Shown piece after piece: positions 25,914 through 34,877 of a DNA stretch of 64,000 nucleotides. This DNA is from Streptomyces cinnabarinus. GTDB lineage: Bacteria; Actinomycetota; Actinomycetes; Streptomycetales; Streptomycetaceae. The notes under the pieces were generated by a model. That model was not told where the DNA came from. It saw nothing but the letters and a program-made list of their open reading frames with translations, and did not search any database. The number at the start of each line of letters is the position of its first letter. The first letter of the stretch is position 1. The stretch spans positions 7,254,001-7,318,000 of the forward strand of contig NZ_CP114413.1 in NCBI RefSeq assembly GCF_027270315.1, in the 5' to 3' direction. The translations under genes and the position numbers were made by a program.

Positions 25914-27843
25914 GTGTTCCTGTATGGTGGCCCCCGTGTCCACCGCACTCGCCCCCGCCCCTGCCACCGCGCCCGCCCCGGCGGCCCCCCGTCGCCGCAC
26001 CCGGATCCTCGCCCTGCCCGAGGCCCGCTGGGCGCTCGCCGCGACCGTCGCCTTCCTGCTCGGTCTCGCCCTCGACCTGACCGGCGCTCCCGTCTGGCTC
26101 TACGGCCCGCTGTACGCCGTCGCCTACGTCACCGGCGGCTGGGAGCCCGCTCTCGAAGGGCTGCGGGCGCTGCGCGAGAGGTCCCTCGACGTCGATCTGC
26201 TGATGATCGTCGCGGCGCTCGGCGCGGCCGCGATCGGCCAGGTCCTCGACGGCGCCCTGCTGATCGTCATCTTCGCCACCTCCGGCGCCCTGGAGGCCCT
26301 GGCCACCGCCCGCACCGCCGACTCCGTGCGCGGACTGCTCGACCTCGCGCCCGCCACGGCCACCCGGGTCACCGGCGCCGGGAGCGAGGAGACCGTACCG
26401 ACCGCCGGACTCGCCCTCGGTGATGTGCTGTTGATCCGCCCCGGCGAGCGCATCGGCGCCGACGGCCGGGTCCTGGACGGCACCAGCGAGGCCGACGAGG
26501 CGAGCATCACCGGCGAGCCGCTGCCGGTCCTCAAACGCCCCGGCGACGAGGTGTTCGCGGGCACCCTGAACGGCGCCGGAGCCCTGCGCGTCCGCGTCGA
26601 GCGCGACCCCGCCGACTCGGTGATCACTCGCATCGTCACCCTGGTCGAGGAGGCGTCCCGTACCAAGGCGCCGACCCAGCTGTTCATCGAGCGGATCGAG
26701 CAGCGCTACGCCGTCGGCATCGTGGTCGCGACCCTCGCGGTCTTCGCCGTGCCGCTCGCCTTCGGTGCCGAGTTGACGGACGCCCTGCTGCGGGCGATGA
26801 CCTTCATGATCGTCGCCTCGCCGTGCGCGGTGGTCCTCGCGACCATGCCGCCCCTGCTCTCGGCCATCGCCAACGCCGGCCGTCACGGCGTCCTGGTGAA
26901 GTCGGCCGTCGCCATGGAACGCCTCGGCGAGATCGACCTCGCGGCCCTCGACAAGACCGGCACCCTCACCGAGGGCGCCCCCGAGGTCACCGGCGTACGG
27001 CCGCTGCCGGACTCCGGCCTCGACGAGGACGGTCTCCTGGCGCTGGCCGCGTCCGCCGAGCACCCCAGCGAACACCCGCTGGCCCGCGCGATCGTCACCG
27101 CCGCCCGCACCCGCGGCCTTCGTCCGGCGCCCGCCGAGGACTTCACCGCCACTCCGGGGCGGGGCGTCACCGCCACCGTCGAGGGACGTGAGGTGAGCGT
27201 GGGCCGCGCGGACGCCGACGGTGGCGCCACCGTCGTCGCGGTGACCTGGGACGGCAAGCCCGTCGGCACCCTCACCCTCACCGACCGTCTGCGTCCCGAG
27301 GCCCCCGCCACCACGGCCGCCCTCACCGCCCTGACCGGCACCGCCCCCGTCCTGCTCACCGGCGACCACTCCGGCGCCGCGGCCCGGGTCGCCGAGGCCA
27401 CCGGCCTCACCGACGTGCGAGCGGGCCTGCTCCCCGAGGACAAGGTCGACGCCGTACGAGCCCTCCAGGACCGGGGCCGCAAAGTGCTGTTCGTCGGCGA
27501 CGGCGTCAACGACGCGCCCGCCCTCGCCGCCGCCCACTCCGGGATCGCCATGGGCCGCTCGGGCTCCGACCTGGCGCTGGAGACGGCGGACGCGGTGATC
27601 GTGCGCGACGAGCTGACGACCGTACCCGCGGTGGTACGGCTCTCCCGGGCCGCCCGCCGCCTGGTGGTGCAGAATCTGGTCATCGCGGGCGCCTTCATCA
27701 CCGTTCTCGTCCTGTGGGACCTGATCGGGCACCTCCCGCTGCCGCTCGGCGTCGCCGGGCACGAGGGCTCGACCGTGCTGGTCGGCCTCAATGGGCTGCG
27801 GCTGCTGCGTGAATCGGCATGGGCCCAGGACAGCCGAGGTTGA
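25912..27843 (+). CDS. ctpJ: P1B4-type heavy-metal (Co/Ni) efflux ATPase, CtpJ/NmtA-like
   Basis: Up to 643 residues. P-type ATPase motifs are TGEPLPV, phosphorylated Asp in DKTGTLTEG, SEHPLARAI (the HP motif) and VGDGVNDAPALAAAHSGIAMG. Membrane metal-site motifs are SPC in helix 4 (VASPCAVVLATMPPLLSAIANAGRHGVL) and HEGST in the last helix, the P1B4 signature. There is no N-terminal metal-binding domain, also typical. Divergent from the nmtR-like sensor. The start is uncertain: ATG 25912 lies in the operator-like repeat, so ATG 25924 or GTG 25936 may be used; none has a clear ribosome site and a short or absent leader is possible. Confidence 0.92.
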   Translation: MCSCMVAPVSTALAPAPATAPAPAAPRRRTRILALPEARWALAATVAFLLGLALDLTGAPVWLYGPLYAVAYVTGGWEPALEGLRALRERSLDVDLLMIVAALGAAAIGQVLDGALLIVIFATSGALEALATARTADSVRGLLDLAPATATRVTGAGSEETVPTAGLALGDVLLIRPGERIGADGRVLDGTSEADEASITGEPLPVLKRPGDEVFAGTLNGAGALRVRVERDPADSVITRIVTLVEEASRTKAPTQLFIERIEQRYAVGIVVATLAVFAVPLAFGAELTDALLRAMTFMIVASPCAVVLATMPPLLSAIANAGRHGVLVKSAVAMERLGEIDLAALDKTGTLTEGAPEVTGVRPLPDSGLDEDGLLALAASAEHPSEHPLARAIVTAARTRGLRPAPAEDFTATPGRGVTATVEGREVSVGRADADGGATVVAVTWDGKPVGTLTLTDRLRPEAPATTAALTALTGTAPVLLTGDHSGAAARVAEATGLTDVRAGLLPEDKVDAVRALQDRGRKVLFVGDGVNDAPALAAAHSGIAMGRSGSDLALETADAVIVRDELTTVPAVVRLSRAARRLVVQNLVIAGAFITVLVLWDLIGHLPLPLGVAGHEGSTVLVGLNGLRLLRESAWAQDSRG

Positions 27844-27904
27844 TGTCGGATTCTCGCCAGCCTTCCCTCGCCGCGTGGTCGATGCTGGACGCATGCAGAA
27901 GGGG

Positions 27905-29368
27905 ATGCACACCGAGACCGAAGCCTGTGTACGGGCCGTCCAGGCGAAGGACGCGCGCTTCGACGGCTGGTTCTACACGGCCGTCCTGACCACCGGGATC
28001 TACTGCCGGCCCAGCTGCCCGGTGGTAGCGCCCAAGCCGCAGAACATGGTGTTCCACCCGAGCGCCGCCGCCTGCCAGCAGGCCGGGTTCCGGGCCTGCA
28101 AGCGGTGCCGTCCGGACGCCAGCCCCGGCTCCCCGGAGTGGAACCAGCGCGCCGACCTCGTCGCCCGCGCGATGCGGCTGATCGCCGATGGGGTCGTGGA
28201 CCGCGAGGGCGTGCCCGGCCTCGCGGCCCGGCTCGGCTACAGCACCCGGCAGATCGAGCGCCAGCTCCTCGCCGAGCTGGGCGCGGGCCCGCTCGCCCTG
28301 GCCCGCGCCCAACGCGCCCAGACCGCCCGCCTGTTGATCGAGACCACCCCACTGCCGATGGCGGAGATCGCCTTCGCCGCCGGGTTCTCCTCCATCCGCA
28401 CCTTCAACGACACCGTGCGCGAGGTGTTCGCCCTCGCCCCGAGCGAGCTGCGGGCTCGCGCGCCCCGCCCGGGACAGACGCCCGGGGCGCTCGCCCTGCG
28501 CCTGCCGTTCCGCGCCCCGCTCAACCCCGACAACCTCTTCGGCCACCTGGCCGCGACCGCCGTCCCCGGCGTCGAGGAGTGGCGGGACGGCGCCTACCGC
28601 CGCACCCTGCGCCTGCCCTACGGCCACGGCATCGTGTCCCTGACCCCCAAGCCCGACCACATCGCCTGCCGCCTCACCCTCAGCGACCTGCGCGATCTCA
28701 CCGTGGCGATCAGCCGCTGCCGCCGCATGCTCGACCTGGACGCCGACCCGGTCGCCGTCGACGAGCAGCTCAGCACGGACCCACTCCTCGCACCCCTGGT
28801 CGCCAAGGCCCCCGGCAGGCGGGTCCCGCGCACGGTCGACGAGGCGGAGTTCGCCGTACGGGCCGTGCTCGGCCAGCAGGTCTCCACCGCCGCCGCGCGC
28901 ACCCACGCGGCCCGTCTGGTCACCGCCCACGGCGAACCGGTCGACGACCCCGAGGGCGGCCTCACCCACCTCTTCCCGGCACCCGAGGCACTCGCGGCGC
29001 TCGACCCGGAGTCGCTGGCGATGCCGCGCACCCGCCGCACGACGTTCACCACGCTGGTCGGCCAACTCGCCGACGGAAGCCTGCATCTGGGCGTGGAGAG
29101 CGACTGGGCTCAGGCCCGCGCCCGGCTCCTCGCGCTGCCCGGCTTCGGCCCGTGGACGGTCGACGTCATCGCGATGCGCGCGCTCGGCGACCCCGACGCC
29201 TTCCTCCCCACGGACCTCGGAATCCGCCGCGCGGCAGGGGAGTTGGGCCTGCCCTCCACCCCCGCCGCCCTCACCGCCCGCGCCGCGGCCTGGCGGCCCT
29301 GGCGGGCGTACGCCGTCCAGTACCTGTGGGCGACCGACAGCCACCCGATCAACTTCCTTCCGGTATAA
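27905..29368 (+). CDS. alkA: Ada-type / AlkA fusion: DNA-3-methyladenine glycosylase
   Basis: 487 residues. The Ada zinc domain has C34, C38, C65 and C68 (GIYCRPSC ... ACKRC), where C34 would accept methyl groups from phosphotriesters and act as a sensor. An AraC-type HTH follows (about 85-170), then an AlkA N-terminal domain and a helix-hairpin-helix glycosylase (RLLALPGFGPWTVDVIAMRALGDPDAFLPTDLGIRRA) with catalytic Asp in PTDLG. It therefore combines alkylation sensing, transcription activation and base excision. Start: ATG 27905 with AAGGGG just before it fits homologues; ATG 27893 is the alternative. It forms an operon with ogt, 9 bases downstream. Confidence 0.93.
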   Translation: MHTETEACVRAVQAKDARFDGWFYTAVLTTGIYCRPSCPVVAPKPQNMVFHPSAAACQQAGFRACKRCRPDASPGSPEWNQRADLVARAMRLIADGVVDREGVPGLAARLGYSTRQIERQLLAELGAGPLALARAQRAQTARLLIETTPLPMAEIAFAAGFSSIRTFNDTVREVFALAPSELRARAPRPGQTPGALALRLPFRAPLNPDNLFGHLAATAVPGVEEWRDGAYRRTLRLPYGHGIVSLTPKPDHIACRLTLSDLRDLTVAISRCRRMLDLDADPVAVDEQLSTDPLLAPLVAKAPGRRVPRTVDEAEFAVRAVLGQQVSTAAARTHAARLVTAHGEPVDDPEGGLTHLFPAPEALAALDPESLAMPRTRRTTFTTLVGQLADGSLHLGVESDWAQARARLLALPGFGPWTVDVIAMRALGDPDAFLPTDLGIRRAAGELGLPSTPAALTARAAAWRPWRAYAVQYLWATDSHPINFLPV

Positions 29369-29377
29369 GGACGTTCC

Positions 29378-29869
29378 ATGCGGCAGCACACCGTGATCGA
29401 CAGCCCCTATGGCCCGCTGACCCTCGTCGCCGACGACGGCGTCCTGTGCGGCCTGTACATGACCGAGCAGCGCCACCGCCCACCGGAGGAGTCCTTCGGC
29501 CCCCGGGACGACACCGGGCCCACCGGGTTCGCGGCGGCCGAGGAACAACTGGAGGCCTACTTCGCGGGCGAGTTGAAGGACTTCACCCTCGAACTCCGCC
29601 TGAAGGGAACCCCGTTCCAGCGCAGCGTCTGGGACCAGCTCCGGCAGATCCCCTACGGCGAGACCCGCTCCTACGGCGAACTGGCCGACGCCCTAGGCAA
29701 TCCCGGCGCCTCCCGCGCGGTGGGCCTCGCCAACGGCAAGAACCCGATCGGCATCATCGTCCCCTGCCACCGCGTCGTCGGAGCGAGCGGCAGCCTCACC
29801 GGCTACGGCGGCGGCCTGGACCGCAAGAAGCGACTGCTGGACTTCGAGGGCGGGACAGCGCTGTTCTGA
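29378..29869 (+). CDS. ogt: Methylated-DNA--protein-cysteine methyltransferase
   Basis: 163 residues. The active-site PCHR motif is in NPIGIIVPCHRVVGASGSLTGYGGG and the helix-turn-helix in GTPFQRSVWDQLRQIPYGETRSYGELADALG. It directly reverses O6-methylguanine by a suicide reaction. ATG 29378 follows AAGGA. It lies directly after the Ada/AlkA fusion, giving an inducible alkylation-repair operon. Confidence 0.95.
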   Translation: MRQHTVIDSPYGPLTLVADDGVLCGLYMTEQRHRPPEESFGPRDDTGPTGFAAAEEQLEAYFAGELKDFTLELRLKGTPFQRSVWDQLRQIPYGETRSYGELADALGNPGASRAVGLANGKNPIGIIVPCHRVVGASGSLTGYGGGLDRKKRLLDFEGGTALF

Positions 29870-29879
29870 ACCGGGCGGC

Positions 29880-30251
29880 TCAGCCGGACGCCCGCTCCGC
29901 CGCGCTGCGCTCCACGCAGAACTCGTTGCCGTCCGGGTCGGCGAGCACCGCCCAGCCCGTGCCGTCCGGTTTGCGGCGGTCGTCGACCAGGGTGGCGCCC
30001 AGGGCGAGGACCCGCTCGACCTCCTCGTCCCGGGTGCGGTCCTGCGGCTCAAGGTCCAGATGCACCCGGTTCTTGACGGTCTTGGGCTCTGGGACGGTGG
30101 CGAACAGCAGCCCCGCCCCCTCGATCAGGGGGTACTCGTCGCCGGGCCGGTCGTCCTCGTGCAGGGGCAGGTCCAGGACCTGGGACCAGAACGCGGCGAG
30201 GCCGTAGGCGTCGGCGGAGTCGATCGTCACATGGCGGATCCGAGCAGTCAT
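29880..30251 (-). CDS. VOC-superfamily (glyoxalase-like) protein
   Basis: 123 residues from ATG 30251; the frame is open upstream but without protein character. Paired beta-alpha-beta modules are seen, MTARIRHVTIDSADAYGLAAFWSQVLDLPL and VHLDLEPQDRTRDEEVERVLALGATLV, ending WAVLADPDGNEFCVERS, the common VOC pattern. His and Glu metal-ligand positions are present, but enzyme function cannot be assigned. It is convergent with ogt. Confidence 0.88.
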   Translation of the reverse strand: MTARIRHVTIDSADAYGLAAFWSQVLDLPLHEDDRPGDEYPLIEGAGLLFATVPEPKTVKNRVHLDLEPQDRTRDEEVERVLALGATLVDDRRKPDGTGWAVLADPDGNEFCVERSAAERASG

Positions 30252-30414
30252 GATCGCATTCTGGTCCGATGGCCGAGCCCGCGCAGGTGTTCTTCGACAG
30301 CGCTGCCGTGACCCGTAAGGTGTACGCCGTGCTCCCTCCCGAGTGACCCCGGTGGCGCGGCCCCGCGATCGCTGATGTCTGTACGGAGGAGGGGCAGGCA
30401 GAAAGCGGGAGACC

Positions 30415-31038
30415 ATGGAGCGCAGACACGAGCGGCTCGCGACGCCCTGGGCCGCCGGGGTGGCCGGGGTGGTCTTCGCGATCCTGATGGCCGCGGCGAT
30501 CGTCCTGGTCCGCCTCGCGCTGCCCGAGGGCGACGGGGACACCGTGGCCGTCGACGCCGGGCAGCGCGGTGCCGTACGGATGGCGCTGACGCTGCTCCCG
30601 TTCGCCGGGATCGCCTTCCTGTGGTTCATGGGCGCCTTGCGCGAGCAGGCCGGCGAGCGCGAGGACCGGTTCGTGGCCACCGTGTTCCTGGGCAGCGGCC
30701 TGATCTTCGTCGCCACCCTGTTCGGCGCGGCCGCGGCGGCCGGGACCGTGCTCGACGAGAGCCGGCAGCAGGGCTCGCCGTTCGGCCGCGACTTCGCCTA
30801 CGCCCTGCTGACCACGTACGCCATGCGGATGGCGGCGGTGTTCATCCTCACGGCCTCGACCATCGGCCGCCGGCTCGGCGTCCTCCCGCGCCCGCTCGTC
30901 GTCCTCGGCTACCTGGCGGGCCTGACGCTGCTCGTGGTGGGAGCGAACGTGCCCTGGTCCGAACTGGTCCTCCCGGTCTGGGCGCTGCTCCTCAGCCTGC
31001 ACATCCTCCGCGGCCGGCGTCCCGCCCCCCGGGCCTGA
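30415..31038 (+). CDS. Integral membrane protein of unknown function
   Basis: 207 residues with five hydrophobic segments (about 14-34, 53-73, 86-108, 122-148 and 160-200). The cytoplasmic tail is Arg-rich. No catalytic motif is apparent. It is 105 bases before the ferredoxin gene, so cotranscription is possible but not implied. Confidence 0.75.
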   Translation: MERRHERLATPWAAGVAGVVFAILMAAAIVLVRLALPEGDGDTVAVDAGQRGAVRMALTLLPFAGIAFLWFMGALREQAGEREDRFVATVFLGSGLIFVATLFGAAAAAGTVLDESRQQGSPFGRDFAYALLTTYAMRMAAVFILTASTIGRRLGVLPRPLVVLGYLAGLTLLVVGANVPWSELVLPVWALLLSLHILRGRRPAPRA

Positions 31039-31143
31039 CCGGCCCCCTCACCCGATCGGTCCGCTTCTCGTCGTCACATCGCGCCCGGCCACCGAGAGTG
31101 GTCGCAGGGGGAGTGACAGGGACCCAGTGGAGAGGACCGAACC

Positions 31144-31371
31144 GTGGTACGGCTTGCCGTCGATCTGAACCGCTGTCAGGGGTACGCGCAGTGCGCGTTC
31201 CTCGCCCCCGAGATCTTCGCCATGCACGGCGAGGAGGCTCTGCTGTACAACCCCGAGGCCGAGGAGGCACAGCGCGAGAAGCTGGCCCAGGCCGTCGCGG
31301 CGTGTCCGGTCCAGGCCATCCTGGTCGACGCCGTGGACGCACCGGCCGAGGCGGTGCCCGGTGCCCGGTGA
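31144..31371 (+). CDS. Single-cluster ferredoxin (probably 3Fe-4S)
   Basis: 75 residues from GTG 31144. Cys ligands are C11, C17 and C54 (CQGYAQC ... ACPVQAI). The position of the usual second Cys is Tyr14, giving C-x2-Y-x2-C, as in actinobacterial P450-associated ferredoxins that carry a 3Fe-4S cluster. Its stop overlaps the reductase gene by 11 bases. It is the electron carrier of the P450 operon. Confidence 0.92.
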   Translation: MVRLAVDLNRCQGYAQCAFLAPEIFAMHGEEALLYNPEAEEAQREKLAQAVAACPVQAILVDAVDAPAEAVPGAR

Positions 31372-32752
31372 CGGATCCCTGGAGCGACTGAGGCGCGAGG
31401 GCCGCGTTGTCGTCGTCGGCGCCTCGCTGGCCGGCCTGCGGGCCGCCGAGACCCTGCGGGCCCAGGGCTTCACCGGCACCCTGACCCTGATCGGTGACGA
31501 GCCCCACGAACCGTACGACCGGCCCCCGCTGTCCAAGCAGGTGCTGCTGGGCCGGGCGAGCGCCGAGCGCACCGCACTGCCGAGGCTCCGGCCCGTCGAC
31601 GCGACCTGGCGGCTCGGCGTCGCGGCCACCGGACTGGACATGGCCGCCCGCCGGGTGCGGCTGGCCGACGGCGACGAGGTGCCGTACGACCGGCTGCTGA
31701 TCGCCACCGGAGTGCGGGCACGGCCGTGGCCGCGCGAGGCGGAGGCGGAACTCGGCGGTGTCTTCTGCCTGCGGACCCGCGAAGACAGCGCGGGGCTCGC
31801 CCGGCGGCTGGACGCGGGACCCGGACGGGTCCTCGTCATCGGGGCCGGGTTCACGGGATCCGAGATCGCCTCCGCCTGCCGCGAACGCGGCCTCCCGGTC
31901 ACCGTCGCCGAGCGGGGCGCGGCCCCGCTGGTCGGGGCACTCGGTGGCGTGGTCGGGGCGGTCGCCGCCGAGCTGCAGCGCGAGCACGGAGTCGACCTGC
32001 GGTGCGGGGTCATGGTGACCGCTCTGGAGGGCGACGCCTCGGGCAGGGTGCGGGTCGCGCACCTGTCCGACGGCTCCACCGTGGAGTGCGACGTGGTGGT
32101 CGTCTCGCTCGGTGCCACCCGCAACACCGAATGGCTCGCCGGGTCCGGACTCGGCGCCGGCCCGCGCGGCATCGCCTGCGACGCCGGTTGCCGCGCCTTC
32201 GACATCCGCGGCATCGTCACCGACGACATCTACGCGGCCGGCGACGTCGCCCGCTGCCCGCACCCGCTGTTCGGCTACCAGTTCCTGTCCCTGGAGCACT
32301 GGGGCAACGCCGTCACCCAGGCCGCGGTCGCGGCGCACAACATGCTCAGCGAGAGCACCGACCGCGTGCCCCACATGGAGGTGCCGTCCTTCTGGTCCTC
32401 GCAGTTCGGCGTCAACATCAAGTCGGTCGGGGTGCCGTCGCTGGGCACGGAGATCCTCATCACGCAGGGCTCGCTCAAGGCCCACCGCTTCACCGGCGTC
32501 TACGGCTATCAGGGACGGGTCGTCGGCGCCGTGACGTTCGACCACGCCCGGTGGCTGCCGTTCTACCAGGAGCTGATCGAGACCACGGCGCCCTTCCCGC
32601 CGCCGTTCGCCACGGTCGACCGGCACCCGGACGGGCAGCGCCCGATCGACGCGGACTTCCCCGACCCGTCGGTCCCCACCCACGGCCCCACCGTGACCCT
32701 CAGCGGCTACTCGCCGGCCGACCGCCGGATGACGTTCACCCCCGCGCACTGA
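31361..32752 (+). CDS. FAD-dependent ferredoxin reductase
   Basis: 463 residues from GTG 31361. The FAD fold starts VVVVGASLAGLRAAETLRAQGFTGTLTLIGDE, the NAD(P) fold is VLVIGAGFTGSEIASACRERGLPVTV, and DDIYAAGDVARCPHP binds the flavin ribityl chain. This is putidaredoxin-reductase-type architecture. An extended C-terminal region (about residues 330-463) is longer than in minimal reductases. Electrons would pass NAD(P)H to FAD to ferredoxin to P450, all encoded in this operon. Confidence 0.92.
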   Translation: MPGDGSLERLRREGRVVVVGASLAGLRAAETLRAQGFTGTLTLIGDEPHEPYDRPPLSKQVLLGRASAERTALPRLRPVDATWRLGVAATGLDMAARRVRLADGDEVPYDRLLIATGVRARPWPREAEAELGGVFCLRTREDSAGLARRLDAGPGRVLVIGAGFTGSEIASACRERGLPVTVAERGAAPLVGALGGVVGAVAAELQREHGVDLRCGVMVTALEGDASGRVRVAHLSDGSTVECDVVVVSLGATRNTEWLAGSGLGAGPRGIACDAGCRAFDIRGIVTDDIYAAGDVARCPHPLFGYQFLSLEHWGNAVTQAAVAAHNMLSESTDRVPHMEVPSFWSSQFGVNIKSVGVPSLGTEILITQGSLKAHRFTGVYGYQGRVVGAVTFDHARWLPFYQELIETTAPFPPPFATVDRHPDGQRPIDADFPDPSVPTHGPTVTLSGYSPADRRMTFTPAH

Positions 32753-32776
32753 CCCGCACGGCCACGAGGACCTGCC

Positions 32777-34015
32777 ATGACGCAATCCCTGCTGCACCGG
32801 ATCCTGGACTACGCCAATCGGCCCGATCCGTACCCGATCTACGAAGAGCTGCGCAGGACCCCGGTCCATCACGAGGCCGACGGGCCGTACGTGATCAGCA
32901 CCTACTACGAGATCCGCAGCCTGCTGCACGATCCGCGGATGAGCTCCGACGCCCGCAACCTGGCCTCGCACACCTCGGACCCGCTGGCCGAGCCGGGCTC
33001 GGCGGAGGGCGGCGCCCTGCCACCGGGCTTCCTGAAGCTCGACCCGCCGGAACACGATCGGCTGCGCCGCATGGCGAACCGGCCGTTCGGCCCGCCCCAC
33101 TCCCCGCGCCGCGTCGACGGGATGCGCCCTGAGCTCCACGACATCGTGACCGGTCTCATCGACGGCATCGGCGACCCGGGCGGCTTCGACCTGGTGGAGC
33201 AGTTCTCCTATCCCTTCCCGGTGACGGTGATCTGCCGGCTGCTCGGCGTGCCGCGCGAGGACGAGGCGCGCTTCCACGTCTGGGCGGACACTCTCGCCGC
33301 CAGCCTGGACCCCGACCCGGACGCGGATCCCGCCGAGCGGGGCAAGGACGCCCACGACGCCCGGATGGAACTGGGCATGTACCTGGCCGGACTGATCGAG
33401 GAGCGGCGCAAGCACCCCGGCGAGGACATGCTGTCCCAACTGGCGACGGCCAAGGGCGGGGACGGGGCGATGTCGACGATGGAACTGCTCAGCACCGCGG
33501 CCCTGCTGCTGATCGCGGGGCACGAGACCACCGTCAACCTCATCACCAACGGCATGCTGACCCTGCTGCGCCATCCCGACGTCCTGGGGCGGCTGCGCGA
33601 GGATCCACGGCTCGCCGTGCCCATCGTCGAGGAACTGCTGCGCTTCGAGCCGCCGGTGCAACTGGTGCCGCAGCGCACCACCCTCGCCGACATCGAGATC
33701 CGCGGTGTCACCATCCCCAAGGGCGCCCCCGTCTGGCTGGTCCTGGCGTCGGGCAACCGTGATCCGCAGCGCTTCGAGGACCCCGACCGCTTCGACCCGG
33801 ACCGCCCCGACATCCAGCACCTCGGCCTGGGCAGCGGCGTCCACAGCTGCTTCGGCGCACCGCTCGCCCGACTGGAGACCCAGTTCGCCCTGGCGGAGCT
33901 GGCCCGGAGGCTGGAGAATCCGCGTCTCGTCCAGGACCCGCCCCCGTACCGGCAGAACGCCGTGCTGCGCGGCCCGCGGCAGCTGCACATCACGTGCGAC
34001 GGGATCCGCGCCTAG
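32777..34015 (+). CDS. Cytochrome P450
   Basis: 412 residues, class I bacterial P450. The I-helix oxygen-binding motif is AGHETT (247-252), the ExxR pair is E286/R289 and the heme-ligating Cys is C358 in GLGSGVHSCFGAPLAR. The first residue of the heme-binding loop is Leu instead of the usual Phe (HLGLGSG). The ferredoxin and reductase immediately upstream are its dedicated redox chain. No biosynthetic core enzyme is adjacent, so the substrate is unknown; xenobiotic or fatty-acid-type oxidation is as likely as natural product tailoring. Confidence 0.95.
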   Translation: MTQSLLHRILDYANRPDPYPIYEELRRTPVHHEADGPYVISTYYEIRSLLHDPRMSSDARNLASHTSDPLAEPGSAEGGALPPGFLKLDPPEHDRLRRMANRPFGPPHSPRRVDGMRPELHDIVTGLIDGIGDPGGFDLVEQFSYPFPVTVICRLLGVPREDEARFHVWADTLAASLDPDPDADPAERGKDAHDARMELGMYLAGLIEERRKHPGEDMLSQLATAKGGDGAMSTMELLSTAALLLIAGHETTVNLITNGMLTLLRHPDVLGRLREDPRLAVPIVEELLRFEPPVQLVPQRTTLADIEIRGVTIPKGAPVWLVLASGNRDPQRFEDPDRFDPDRPDIQHLGLGSGVHSCFGAPLARLETQFALAELARRLENPRLVQDPPPYRQNAVLRGPRQLHITCDGIRA

Positions 34016-34028
34016 CCCGACTGCTAGG
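34011..34028. terminator. Hairpin built from both convergent stop codons
   Basis: CCTAGC (34011-34016) and GCTAGG (34023-34028) flank a 6-base loop. The left arm contains the P450 TAG and the right arm the complement of the sirtuin TAG. The stem is short, so terminator activity is uncertain. Confidence 0.3.
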
Positions 34029-34752
34029 ACGCGCCGATCCCGCGCAGCAGCTCCGGCAGGGCGGTCCCGATCGGCTCCCGGATCACCTCGTCGGCGCGGT
34101 CGTCGTACGGCGTCGGCTCGGCGTTGACGATGACGAGCCGGGCGCCGTGGTCGGCGGCGACGCCCGCGAGCCCGGCCGCGGGCTGCACCTGAAGGCTGCT
34201 GCCGACCGCGATGAACACCTGGCAGGCCTTGGTGATCGCGACCGCCTCACCCAGCACCACCGGGTCGAGGCGTTCGCCGAACATCACCGTCGCCGACTTC
34301 AGGATCCCGCCGCACTCCAGGCACAGCGGATCCTCCTCACCGGCCGCGACCCGGGCCAGCGCGTCCTCCATCGGGCCGCGCGCATGGCACTTCGTGCACA
34401 CCACGCTGCGGGCGCTGCCGTGCAGTTCGAGCACCTTGCGGGCGGGCAGCCCGGCGAGCTGGTGCAGCCCGTCCACGTTCTGTGTGATCACCCTGACCGG
34501 TACCCCCGACCGCTCCAGCTCGGCGACCGCGAGATGCGCGGCGTTCGGCTCGGCCTTGAGCGTGCGGTTCTTGCGCCGCAGCTGCCAGGAGCGCCGACGG
34601 ATCTCCGGATCGCCCATGTAGTACTCGTACGTCACGAGCTTCTCGGCCTCCGGGTCGCGCCGCCACAGGCCGTTCGGGCCGCGGTAGTCGGGGATTCCGG
34701 AGTCCGTGCTGATACCGGCGCCGCTGAGCAGGGCGACGAGGGGCTTGGTCAT
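34024..34752 (-). CDS. NAD-dependent protein deacylase (sirtuin)
   Basis: 242 residues from ATG 34752, where the family begins; the frame is open upstream. Motifs are LLSGAGISTDSGIPDYRGPNGLW (NAD site), VITQNVDGLHQLAG, ELHGS (catalytic His), a four-Cys zinc site CTKC ... CLECGG and VGSSLQVQPAAG. It removes acetyl or other acyl groups from lysines, producing O-acyl-ADP-ribose. It lies downstream of the NUDIX and ADP-ribosylglycohydrolase genes on the same strand. Confidence 0.94.
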   Translation of the reverse strand: MTKPLVALLSGAGISTDSGIPDYRGPNGLWRRDPEAEKLVTYEYYMGDPEIRRRSWQLRRKNRTLKAEPNAAHLAVAELERSGVPVRVITQNVDGLHQLAGLPARKVLELHGSARSVVCTKCHARGPMEDALARVAAGEEDPLCLECGGILKSATVMFGERLDPVVLGEAVAITKACQVFIAVGSSLQVQPAAGLAGVAADHGARLVIVNAEPTPYDDRADEVIREPIGTALPELLRGIGAS

Positions 34753-34877
34753 GTCACCGAGGGTAAGCGGGGGCCCGGAGCGGGGCGAACGGATATTCGT
34801 GCCCGGGTACGGCGGCCGGTGGTAGCGCCCGCGCATGGCCAAGGGCACCGCACTGATCGCGCTGTCGCGGGGCCGGT

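Noticed and set aside
27791..27904. Upstream start for the Ada/AlkA fusion inside the P-type ATPase gene
   Set aside because: The extra residues are not part of the Ada domain, and the family begins at about ATG 27905.
30992..33988. 998-codon antisense ORF over the P450 operon
   Set aside because: It is opposite three clear genes (ferredoxin, reductase, P450) and has no protein features; a codon-bias artefact.
31144..34015. Secondary-metabolite cluster around the P450
   Set aside because: No core biosynthetic enzyme, transporter or pathway regulator adjoins the operon.
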